DNA of 64,000 nucleotides from Nocardia araoensis NBRC 100135 (GTDB lineage Bacteria > Actinomycetota > Actinomycetes > Mycobacteriales > Mycobacteriaceae): the NCBI RefSeq assembly GCF_000308435.1, contig NZ_BAFR01000164.1:1-64000 (forward strand), read 5' to 3'. Numbering within the stretch: position 1 is the stretch's first letter; the number at the start of each line of letters is the position of its first letter. Positions 20,001 through 26,928 of this stretch are shown one piece after another. The notes under the pieces are model-generated. The model saw only the letters and a list, made by a program, of their open reading frames with translations, did not search any database and was not told the origin of the DNA. Made by a program: the position numbers and the translations under genes.

Positions 20001-20858
20001 ATCGGATCCGGGCTGCGCGGTGAGGTGGCGTTCGACGACGTCCGCTTCCACTACCCGGGCAGTCGCCTTCCTGCGCTGGACGGCGTCTCGCTGCGTATTC
20101 CGGCGGGTTCCACCCTGGCCCTGGTCGGTCCGACGGGCGCGGGCAAGTCGACCGTCGTCAAGTTGCTCGCGCGGCTGTACGACCTGCCCGCGGATTCCGG
20201 CGACCGCACGGCCCTCGCTCCGCCCGAAGGAAGTGCTCCGGGTGCGATCCGGGTGGACGACGTCGACGTCCGCCACTACCGCCTCGCCGACTACCGCTCA
20301 CGGCTGGGCATCGTCCCCCAGGAATCTCACCTGTTCACGGGGGATGTGGCGAGCAACATTGCATTCGGGAAACCATTCGCGACCCCGGAGGAGATCGCCG
20401 CGGCGGCCGCGGCGGTGGGTGCGACCGAGATGATCGCCGGCCTCCCGCTAGGCATGAACCACCCGGTCGGCGAGCGCGGCCGCGGCCTGTCGGCCGGACA
20501 GCGGCAGCTGATCGCGCTGGCCCGCGCCGAACTGGTCGCTCCGGACTTGCTGCTGCTCGACGAGGCCACCGCGACGCTCGACCCGGACACCGAGGCATCG
20601 GTGCTGGCAGCGAGCCGATCGCTGAGCCGCGACCGCACCACGGTGATCGTCGCGCACCGCCTCGGCACCGCCGCGCGCGCCGACCGGATCGCGGTGGTCG
20701 ACCACGGGCGAATCGTGGAATTCGGCGAGCACGCGGAACTGCTCGCGGCGGGTGGCCCCTATGCCCGGCTGTGGGCAGCGGCGCAGGCGTCGGAGGGAAT
20801 ATTCTCGGAAGACGCCGGGTCATCACCAATAGGGTCGGGGGTGTCGGGTGGTCAGTGA
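17085..20858 (+). CDS. Fused full-length ABC exporter (TMD-NBD-TMD-NBD)
   Basis: 1257-residue single-chain type IV ABC exporter, likely for lipids or drugs. First membrane domain about 30-310, first nucleotide-binding domain 340-590 (Walker A GPAGSGKST near 384, LSGGQ near 511, Walker B VLDDATSAVD near 531), linker 590-650, second membrane domain 660-940, second NBD 985-1240 (GPTGAGKST near 1015, LSAGQ near 1134, LLDEATATLD near 1154). Asp replaces the catalytic Glu in NBD1, and NBD2 has LSAGQ instead of LSGGQ, so one ATP site is degenerate as in heterodimeric exporters. Starts at 17070 (GTG), 17085 (ATG) and 17124 (GTG) are possible; none has a clear ribosome site. M. tuberculosis has the two halves as separate genes (Rv1272c/Rv1273c). 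Confidence 0.88.
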   Translation: MTNTVRRRGRANDVDGGCSPGWIRRLWAECLPHRAVLGGLAAAVLGGAIVETAGPLLTKRAVDAAGVGDTAVISVVAGLILVLAVSRSGAGFGRRWLAGRLSLDVQHALRVQLLGALQRLDGVGQDTLRTGQVVSRSITDLQLVQGLLAMVPLSGMALLEFGLAAAVMIWLSPPLAAVALLVVPVIGVVVYRMRPRLHAATWSAQQRAADLAQHVEETVTGVRVVKGFGQEARMVDLLERHGRKLFAERMRAARIDAGFAPTVAAIPQLGMVAVIALGGLLALHGSIGIGTFVAFAAYVAVMTGTARILSSVIVMAQLTRAAAERVFQVIDTAPVIADPERPVELPDGPLGIEIDALSFGFDPDRPVLRELDLRVRPGETVAVIGPAGSGKSTLALLLPRFYAPDAGRIRLFTDATGPHAGAVDAATSRAGTRGAVDIADVRAADLRAAIGVVFDDPFLFSDTIAANIALGRPDATDEEIRQAAVQAAADEFIAELPDGYDTVVGERGLTLSGGQRQRIALARTLLARPRILVLDDATSAVDAVTEAAIFDALPDRGGRTTLILAHRESTLAHADRVIRLPAPAGHPVPEPDATSAPDRRVGDGGRRFGAAAADISETPELRRTIAQLPPATEQPGMDSERIREPDPQFRLARLLRPVRGLVLTVMALLAADAVIAIAFPPLVRYAIDGGVLGDDGAALVRATVLGAVLAAAGLAVGAATTLLTARTGERVLFALRVRSFAHLQRLGLDYYERELSGRIMTRMTTDVDALSTFLQTGVATSLVGLLTLVGITVALLVIDVSLALVVLATVPALAIATVLFRRVSSAAYTVSREHVSAVNADFQENVTGLRAVQANRHEPRAARRFAEYSQRYRNSRLRAQRAIALYFAFVVGWADVALAAVVFFGAREVATGATSAGTLVAFVLYLELLFVPILQLSQVFDNYQQARVGLRRIGDLLRTPSSIAADPAAPVPIGSGLRGEVAFDDVRFHYPGSRLPALDGVSLRIPAGSTLALVGPTGAGKSTVVKLLARLYDLPADSGDRTALAPPEGSAPGAIRVDDVDVRHYRLADYRSRLGIVPQESHLFTGDVASNIAFGKPFATPEEIAAAAAAVGATEMIAGLPLGMNHPVGERGRGLSAGQRQLIALARAELVAPDLLLLDEATATLDPDTEASVLAASRSLSRDRTTVIVAHRLGTAARADRIAVVDHGRIVEFGEHAELLAAGGPYARLWAAAQASEGIFSEDAGSSPIGSGVSGGQ

Positions 20859-20982
20859 ATCGGCCGATTTGCTGCGGGGCCTATCCTCAGATAGGGCGCA
20901 TCGGCGCGCAATCCGCTGATCCCCGTGCCGGGCACGTCACAAACGTCGCAGCGCGAAGAACGAAATGAGGCGAACACCTGCT

Positions 20983-23900
20983 GTGAGCAGCTCAACATCC
21001 CAGTTCGGACAGAACCAGTGGCTAGTCGACGAGATGTATCAGAAGTTCAAACAAGATCCATCATCGGTCGACGAGAGCTGGCACGAGTTCCTGGCCGACT
21101 ACACGCCTGACGCGAGTGGCGACTCCGGCAACAGCCAGTCCGCCCCCGCGCCCGCGCAGGCTGCCGCTCCCGCACCGGCTCCGACGGCCCCCAAGCCCGC
21201 CGCCGCCACGCGCAACGACGCCAAGCCTGCCGCCGCTCCCGCCGCCCCGAAGGCGCCCGCCCCGGCCGCCGCCAAGCCCGCCCCGGCCGCCGCCAAGCCC
21301 GCCGCTGTGACCGCACGCACCCCGAAGACCACCCCCGCGCCGACGTCCAACGCCGCGCCGACCTCCGGCCCGAAGCAGGCCGACACCGCTGCCGACGAGT
21401 CCAAGGTGCTGCGCGGCGCCGCCGCCGCGGTGGCGAAGAACATGTCCGCCTCGCTGAGCATCCCCACCGCGACCAGCGTGCGCGCCATCCCGGCCAAGCT
21501 GATGATCGACAACCGCCTGGTCATCAACAACCACCTCGCCCGCACCAGGGGCGGCAAGATCTCCTTCACCCACCTGCTCGGCTACGCCATCGTGCAGGCG
21601 GTGAAGGCGTTCCCGAACATGAACCGGCACTACGCCGAGATCGACGGCAAGCCGAACGCGGTCACCCCCGCGCACACCAATCTCGGCCTGGCCATCGACC
21701 TTCCCGGTAAGGACGGCAGCCGCTCGCTGGTCGTCGCGGCCATCAAGGGCTGCGAGGCGATGACCTTCGGACAGTTCCACACCGCCTACGAGGACATCGT
21801 CCGCCGCGCCCGCGACGGCAAGCTCACCGCCGAGGACTTCTCCGGCGTCACCATCTCGTTGACCAACCCGGGCACCATCGGCACCGTGCACTCGGTGCCG
21901 CGCCTGATGAACGGTCAGGGCGCGATCATCGGCGCGGGCGCGATGGAGTACCCCGCCGAGTTCCAGGGCATGGCCGACGAGCGCATCGCCGATCTGGGCG
22001 TCGGCAAGCTGATGACGCTCACCTCCACCTACGACCACCGCATCATCCAGGGCGCTGAGTCCGGTGACTTCCTGCGCACCATTCACCAGCTGCTGATCGC
22101 CGACGAGTTCTACGACGAGATCTTCCACGGTCTCGGCGTGCCGTACGAGCCGATCCGGTGGCGCAAGGACATCCGCGAACGCGGCGTCGACAAGAGCGCG
22201 CGCGTGCTGGAGATGATCGCGGCCTACCGCAACCGCGGCCACCTGATGGCCGACACCGACCCGCTGCGGCTGGTCAAGGACAAGTTCCGCAGCCACCCAG
22301 ACCTGGACGTCACCCAGCACGGCCTGACCCTGTGGGACCTGGACCGCACGTTCAACGTGGCGGGCTTCCACGGCCAGGACCAGATGAAGCTGCGCGACGT
22401 GCTGTCGGTCCTGCGCGACGCCTACGTCCGCCACGTCGGTGTCGAGTACACCCACATCCTCGAGCCCGAGCAGCTGCAGTGGATCCAGGAGCGGGTCGAG
22501 CAGAAGCACGCGAAGCCGACGGTCGCGCAGCAGAAGTACATCCTGAACCGGCTGAACGCCGCGGAGGCCTTCGAGACCTTCCTGCAGACCAAGTACGTCG
22601 GGCAGAAGCGCTTCTCGCTGGAAGGCGCCGAGGCCGTCATCCCGATGATGGACGCGGTGATCGACCAGTGCGCCGAGCACAGCCTCGACGAGGTCGTCAT
22701 CGGCATGCCGCACCGCGGCAGGCTCAACGTGCTGGCCAACATCGTGGGCAAGCCCTACTCGAAGATCTTCACCGAGTTCGAGGGCAACATGAACCCGGCC
22801 GCCACCCACGGCTCCGGCGACGTGAAGTACCACCTCGGCGCGCAGGGCACCTACCTGCAGATGTTCGGCGACAACGAGATCGAGGTCTCGCTCACCGCGA
22901 ACCCCTCGCACCTGGAGGCGGTCGACCCGGTGCTCGAGGGCTTGGTCCGCGCCAAGCAGGATCTGCTGGACAAGGGCGACGGCCCGGAGGGCTTCTCGGT
23001 CGTGCCGCTCATGCTGCACGGCGACGCCGCGTTCGCCGGTCAAGGCGTGGTCGCCGAGACGCTGAACCTGTCGGGTCTGCGCGGCTACCGGGTCGGCGGC
23101 ACCATCCACATCGTGGTGAACAACCAGATCGGCTTCACCACCGCTCCGGAGAACAGCCGCTCCACCGAGTACTCCACCGACATCGCGAAGTTCATCGGCG
23201 CTCCGATCTTCCACGTCAACGGCGACGACCCGGAGGCGTGCGACTGGGTGGCGCGCCTGGCGGTCGACTTCCGGCAGAAGTTCCGCAAGGACGTCGTCAT
23301 CGACATGATCTGCTACCGCCGTCGCGGCCACAACGAGGGCGACGACCCGTCGATGACCCAGCCGTACATGTACGACGTCATCGACACCAAGCGCTCGGTC
23401 CGCAAGGCGTACACCGAGAGCCTGATCGGCCGTGGCGACATCTCGCTGAAAGAGGCCGAGGACGCGCTGCGCGACTACCAGGGCCAGCTGGAGCGGGTGT
23501 TCAACGAGGTCCGCGAGCTGGAGAAGTACTCGCCGGGGCCGAGCGAGTCGGTCGAGGGCGACCAGCCGGTGCCCGCGTCCGTCGTGACGGCCGTGGACAA
23601 GTCGATCCTGCAGCGCATCGGCGACGCGTTCCTCAACGTGCCCGACGGCTTCAACGTGCACCCGCGCGTCAAGCCGGTGCTGGAGAAGCGCCGCGAGATG
23701 GCCTACGAGGGCAAGGTCGACTGGGCCTTCGCCGAGCTGCTCGCGTTCGGAACGCTGATCGACGAGGGCCGCGCGGTGCGCCTGACCGGTCAGGACTCCC
23801 GCCGCGGCACCTTCACCCAGCGGCACGCGGTGATCATCGACCGCAAGACCGCCGAGGAGTACACCCCGCTGCACAACATCGGCAGCGAGAACCCCGGCTG

Positions 23901-24774
23901 GTTCGCCGTGCACGACTCGGCGCTGAGCGAATACGCCGCCGTCGGCTTCGAATACGGCTACTCCCTGGGCAACCCCAACGCTCTCGTGTTGTGGGAGGCG
24001 CAGTTCGGTGACTTCGTCAACGGCGCGCAGTCGATCATCGACGAGTTCATCTCCTCCGGTGAGGCCAAGTGGGGCCAGCTCTCCGACGTCGTGCTGCTGC
24101 TGCCGCACGGCCACGAGGGTCAGGGCCCGGACCACACCTCCGGCCGCATCGAGCGCTTCCTCCAGCTGTGCGCGGAGGGCTCGATGACCGTCGCGGTGCC
24201 GTCCACCCCGGCCAACTACTTCCACCTGCTGCGCCGCCACGCACTGGACGGCATCCGCCGCCCCCTGATCGTCTTCACCCCGAAGTCGATGCTGCGCAAC
24301 AAGGCCGTGGTCTCCGACCTCAAGGACTTCACCGAGAGCAAGTTCCGCTCGGTCTTCGACGAACCGGCCTACGAGCAGGGCATCGGCGACCGCAGCAAGG
24401 TCAAGCGCGTCCTGATGACCAGCGGCAAGCTCTACTACGAACTCGCCGCCGAAAAGGCCAAGCAGAAGCGCGAAGACGTCGCCATCGTGCGGATCGAGCA
24501 GCTCTACCCGCTGCCCACCCGCCGCCTCAACGAGGCCGTGGAGGGCTACCCCAACGCCACCGACCTGGCGTGGGTCCAGGAGGAACCGGCCAACCAGGGC
24601 GCCTGGCCCTTCTTCGGCCTCAACCTCCCCGAAACCCTCCCGGCCCGCTTCGCCAACACCCGACTGCGCCGCATCTCCCGCCGCGCGATGTCGGCCCCGT
24701 CCTCGGGGTCGAGCAAGGTGCACGCGGTGGAGCAGGCGGAGATCATCGCGGAGGCGTTCGAGCCGACTAGTTAG
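20983..24774 (+). CDS. kgd: Multifunctional 2-oxoglutarate decarboxylase/dehydrogenase E1-E2 (Kgd/SucA)
   Basis: Central TCA-cycle enzyme of actinobacteria, which decarboxylates 2-oxoglutarate with thiamine diphosphate and also carries a succinyltransferase domain. N terminus SQFGQNQWLVDEMYQKF is the E1 helical segment that in relatives binds the inhibitor GarA; residues 38-125 are an Ala/Pro-rich linker; about 130-365 is the E2 acyltransferase core without a lipoyl domain (YDHRIIQGAE near 350); the rest is E1 with GMPHRGRLNVLANI near 575 and RRRGHNEGDDPSMTQP. GTG 20983 gives the expected start MSSSTSQFGQ; ATG 20965 is in frame. 1263 residues, as in M. tuberculosis Kgd. Single gene ended by the hairpin at 24790. 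Confidence 0.96.
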   Translation: MSSSTSQFGQNQWLVDEMYQKFKQDPSSVDESWHEFLADYTPDASGDSGNSQSAPAPAQAAAPAPAPTAPKPAAATRNDAKPAAAPAAPKAPAPAAAKPAPAAAKPAAVTARTPKTTPAPTSNAAPTSGPKQADTAADESKVLRGAAAAVAKNMSASLSIPTATSVRAIPAKLMIDNRLVINNHLARTRGGKISFTHLLGYAIVQAVKAFPNMNRHYAEIDGKPNAVTPAHTNLGLAIDLPGKDGSRSLVVAAIKGCEAMTFGQFHTAYEDIVRRARDGKLTAEDFSGVTISLTNPGTIGTVHSVPRLMNGQGAIIGAGAMEYPAEFQGMADERIADLGVGKLMTLTSTYDHRIIQGAESGDFLRTIHQLLIADEFYDEIFHGLGVPYEPIRWRKDIRERGVDKSARVLEMIAAYRNRGHLMADTDPLRLVKDKFRSHPDLDVTQHGLTLWDLDRTFNVAGFHGQDQMKLRDVLSVLRDAYVRHVGVEYTHILEPEQLQWIQERVEQKHAKPTVAQQKYILNRLNAAEAFETFLQTKYVGQKRFSLEGAEAVIPMMDAVIDQCAEHSLDEVVIGMPHRGRLNVLANIVGKPYSKIFTEFEGNMNPAATHGSGDVKYHLGAQGTYLQMFGDNEIEVSLTANPSHLEAVDPVLEGLVRAKQDLLDKGDGPEGFSVVPLMLHGDAAFAGQGVVAETLNLSGLRGYRVGGTIHIVVNNQIGFTTAPENSRSTEYSTDIAKFIGAPIFHVNGDDPEACDWVARLAVDFRQKFRKDVVIDMICYRRRGHNEGDDPSMTQPYMYDVIDTKRSVRKAYTESLIGRGDISLKEAEDALRDYQGQLERVFNEVRELEKYSPGPSESVEGDQPVPASVVTAVDKSILQRIGDAFLNVPDGFNVHPRVKPVLEKRREMAYEGKVDWAFAELLAFGTLIDEGRAVRLTGQDSRRGTFTQRHAVIIDRKTAEEYTPLHNIGSENPGWFAVHDSALSEYAAVGFEYGYSLGNPNALVLWEAQFGDFVNGAQSIIDEFISSGEAKWGQLSDVVLLLPHGHEGQGPDHTSGRIERFLQLCAEGSMTVAVPSTPANYFHLLRRHALDGIRRPLIVFTPKSMLRNKAVVSDLKDFTESKFRSVFDEPAYEQGIGDRSKVKRVLMTSGKLYYELAAEKAKQKREDVAIVRIEQLYPLPTRRLNEAVEGYPNATDLAWVQEEPANQGAWPFFGLNLPETLPARFANTRLRRISRRAMSAPSSGSSKVHAVEQAEIIAEAFEPTS

Positions 24775-24789
24775 TTCCTTGAACTGACA

Positions 24790-24829
24790 CCGGGCCGGCT
24801 CGCTCAATCCTTTGAGCGAGCCGGCCCGG
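24790..24829 (+). terminator. Strong intrinsic terminator-like hairpin after kgd
   Basis: A perfect 18-bp stem (left arm CCGGGCCGGCTCGCTCAA, 24790-24807) with a 4-base loop and the exact complement at 24812-24829, then TTT. It begins 15 bases after the kgd stop and marks the end of the transcript. Confidence 0.85.
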
Positions 24830-24931
24830 TTTCGTATCTGCGGACGATGACGGTCGAGACACCGAGCGAGGTCGCTGTCAGAGCTGCGATACAGCGTCTT
24901 GCCCCGATCGCTGCTCACTGCTCCAACAAGC

Positions 24932-25324
24932 TCACACCTTGACGATCTCGATCTCCGGGCCACACAACAAGGCCATGTCCTCGGGGTCCGAGGTCACCAC
25001 CGTCGCCAGCCCACCAACGGAGCGGGCCGACGCAGCCAGAACGGCGTCGATCGCGTACTTGTGGCCACCAAGGCCACGCTCGCGCAACAGTGCAGCGGCC
25101 TGCGCAGCCAACTCTCGAGTCACGGCATGCACGTCGATCTGCGAGAGTGTCCATGCGATCCGGGCAGCATGCACTTTGCTGTAGTCCGCTTCCACCGTCG
25201 TCATAGCCGTGGTGGCCACTCGCACGCCGTCCTCTTTGGCAGCCTGCACCCACGCAAGCATGCGGCGATCTTTCCGGTACAGCAGGGACAGACTCTCGCT
25301 GTCGAGGAACAGCACATCCGGCAT
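24932..25324 (-). CDS. vapC: PIN-domain ribonuclease toxin (VapC type)
   Basis: 130-residue PIN-domain protein, expected to cleave specific RNAs (often tRNA or rRNA) when freed from its antitoxin. The four acidic metal-binding residues are visible: D8 (LFLDSES), E45 (TTVEADY), D93 (YAIDAVLAA) and D113 (TSDPEDM). ATG 25324 overlaps the antitoxin stop by one base (TGATG), so the pair is translationally coupled. The antitoxin is of ribbon-helix-helix type. This opens the accessory region downstream of the kgd terminator. Confidence 0.88.
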   Translation of the reverse strand: MPDVLFLDSESLSLLYRKDRRMLAWVQAAKEDGVRVATTAMTTVEADYSKVHAARIAWTLSQIDVHAVTRELAAQAAALLRERGLGGHKYAIDAVLAASARSVGGLATVVTSDPEDMALLCGPEIEIVKV

Positions 25325-25581
25325 CAGGCGGCCGATCCGCGCGAACCCCGACGCCGCCGCTCGAAGCCCAACTCCGCCCGCGCCTCATCGATTTCCGCAC
25401 GAGTCAGCGGCTCGTTGTCCTTCTCGAAATCGGCCACCAGCTCCCCCAACTTGTCCATCGCGACACGCTGCTCCAACGCCTCGGCGACATAGGCGGAGAA
25501 GCCGCCCGGGCCAACATGGGCTCGAGCCTGCTCAGCGAGCTCCTCCGGGAGGCTGATCGAGTACTTCTTACTACTGCCCAT
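25324..25581 (-). CDS. Ribbon-helix-helix antitoxin of the PIN toxin
   Basis: 85 residues. The N-terminal half KKYSISLPEELAEQARAHV...GFSAYVAEALEQ is a CopG/MetJ-like ribbon-helix-helix DNA-binding fold with the GxxSxYV-type turn; the C-terminal half is acidic and then basic and should wrap the toxin. It is expected to neutralise the VapC protein and repress the operon by binding the palindrome just upstream (25592-25604). ATG 25581 is used. Confidence 0.85.
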   Translation of the reverse strand: MGSSKKYSISLPEELAEQARAHVGPGGFSAYVAEALEQRVAMDKLGELVADFEKDNEPLTRAEIDEARAELGFERRRRGSRGSAA

Positions 25582-25591
25582 GACCTGAATG

Positions 25592-25604
25592 CTACCAATG
25601 GTAG
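25592..25604. promoter_or_regulatory. Probable operator of the toxin-antitoxin operon
   Basis: CTACC-AAT-GGTAG lies 11 bases upstream of the antitoxin start, the usual place for an autoregulatory ribbon-helix-helix binding site. Confidence 0.5.
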
Positions 25605-25690
25605 GAACATGCGACCAACCCCCTCACGTCGGCCGTCGCGCTGATGACTAGCCACAACTCATGTGATCACTTCACCAGTTACCGAACCGC

Positions 25691-26803
25691 TCAACCCATC
25701 GGCATCGAACGCCTGAGCGATACCCATGCCCCGTCGTCGACGGATTCGCTGCTGTCCTGAAATGTGGGCGGTTGCCGCACGGCTTCGGCGCTTTTCGTCG
25801 GGGCATCCCTCGGCAACCCTGGCCGCGGGTGTTCGGGGTACACCGCTTGCACCAGTTGCGGACAGTGGTAACGGGTGTAGATGCAGAAGTGCTTACGCAT
25901 GATGTCGAGGACTAATCGGGCCGCTGCGGTGGTGACGCGTGGGTCATCGACAAGGCGCTGGAGACTGTCCAGAGTCCAGCACTGCACCGCGATATCGTCA
26001 CTTCCCGCGTCGGCATACCGGCCGTACGACAACCGCACCCGAGGATGTCGACGCAGGAATTCGTGTTCGGCCTCGGCGGTGGGAACCAGCAGGCTGCGGC
26101 GGACATTGAGAAAGCCCGACAACTCGTCGGAGACGACGAATACCTCCATCGCACCGACGCTCACACAGAAACGGCGCTTGCCGCCATAGGTCCCGGTGCT
26201 GACCGACCAATACTGGAACTCAGTCGCGCGCGGCACGGGAACCGAAGAGTCCAAAAAGGCGCGAAGCAGCGCGGTGACCTCATCAGCCCCCGGCCTCGCT
26301 TGGTACCGACGCGCGTTTGCCGCGTATCGGACCTCCTGCGCCGGCATCGGCTTCAGCGGTGTCGCATCGGCGGAGTTGTAGACCAGCGGGTCGGCCAGCC
26401 ACCGATCCTGCTCACCGACGGGCAGCAATTCCTCGAGGGCGTCGCGCCCAGCGGTGACTCTCGCGTTGATCACATTCCGTAGCGGTACGCCGAGCGCCTC
26501 CAACTCATGGGTGAAGGTTCGCTCACGCCGCTTGAGTTTCTGTTTCGACGCTATCTCCGGCCGAAACCGCACCGTGGCGATCTCGTCGCCCCACTTCGCG
26601 CGGTGCCCAACCATCCGGCCTCGGAGGTTCACAGATTCGCCGACATAGAAGCTGTCATCGTGGAATCGAAGCAGGTACCAACCGCTCAGCACAGGCTGAC
26701 CAGGCGGCAGCGCCACTGTTCGCGCCTCCGCGAAAAGCACTGCTGCATAGAAATTTCGGGAATCGGCCCAGCTCTCGGCAACCGATCTAGGCGGTGGGTT
26801 CAC
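25691..26803 (-). CDS. GIY-YIG domain protein of unknown function
   Basis: 370 residues. The N-terminal region has a GIY-YIG nuclease-like pattern: G41-W-Y43 in SGWYLLRF, then FYVGES at 52-57 (in place of YVG/YIG) and NLRGRMVGH with the conserved Arg. A long helical KLKRRERTFTHELEALG and an Asn at 114 follow, matching the later part of such nuclease domains. Residues 150-330 form an alpha/beta region with no recognised family; the tail is Pro-rich. GTG 26803 is the start. It follows the helicase gene in the same direction after 125 bases, so the two may act together in nucleic acid processing or defence. Whether it cuts DNA is unknown. Confidence 0.6.
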   Translation of the reverse strand: MNPPPRSVAESWADSRNFYAAVLFAEARTVALPPGQPVLSGWYLLRFHDDSFYVGESVNLRGRMVGHRAKWGDEIATVRFRPEIASKQKLKRRERTFTHELEALGVPLRNVINARVTAGRDALEELLPVGEQDRWLADPLVYNSADATPLKPMPAQEVRYAANARRYQARPGADEVTALLRAFLDSSVPVPRATEFQYWSVSTGTYGGKRRFCVSVGAMEVFVVSDELSGFLNVRRSLLVPTAEAEHEFLRRHPRVRLSYGRYADAGSDDIAVQCWTLDSLQRLVDDPRVTTAAARLVLDIMRKHFCIYTRYHCPQLVQAVYPEHPRPGLPRDAPTKSAEAVRQPPTFQDSSESVDDGAWVSLRRSMPMG

Positions 26804-26928
26804 GGAACGAGCATAGGAGTCGGAATCGAACTTTGCTGCGGGCCAACCCGTTTCGATCCTTCCTGTCCAAGTGTAGGGGTAGATTCGTTGGGGGACTCAC
26901 AAGAACGAACGGCTGAGGTGAGCGACGT

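Noticed and set aside
17433..20276. A 947-codon open frame antisense to the fused ABC exporter
   Set aside because: Arg/Gln/Gly-rich shadow frame with no motif.
21116..21350. Repetitive Ala/Pro-coding DNA near the start of kgd, considered as a repeat element
   Set aside because: It encodes the normal flexible linker between the E1 N-terminal segment and the acyltransferase domain.
21061..24963. A 1300-codon open frame antisense to kgd
   Set aside because: Long antisense frames arise from high third-position G+C; this one has no recognisable domain while kgd on the other strand is fully conserved.
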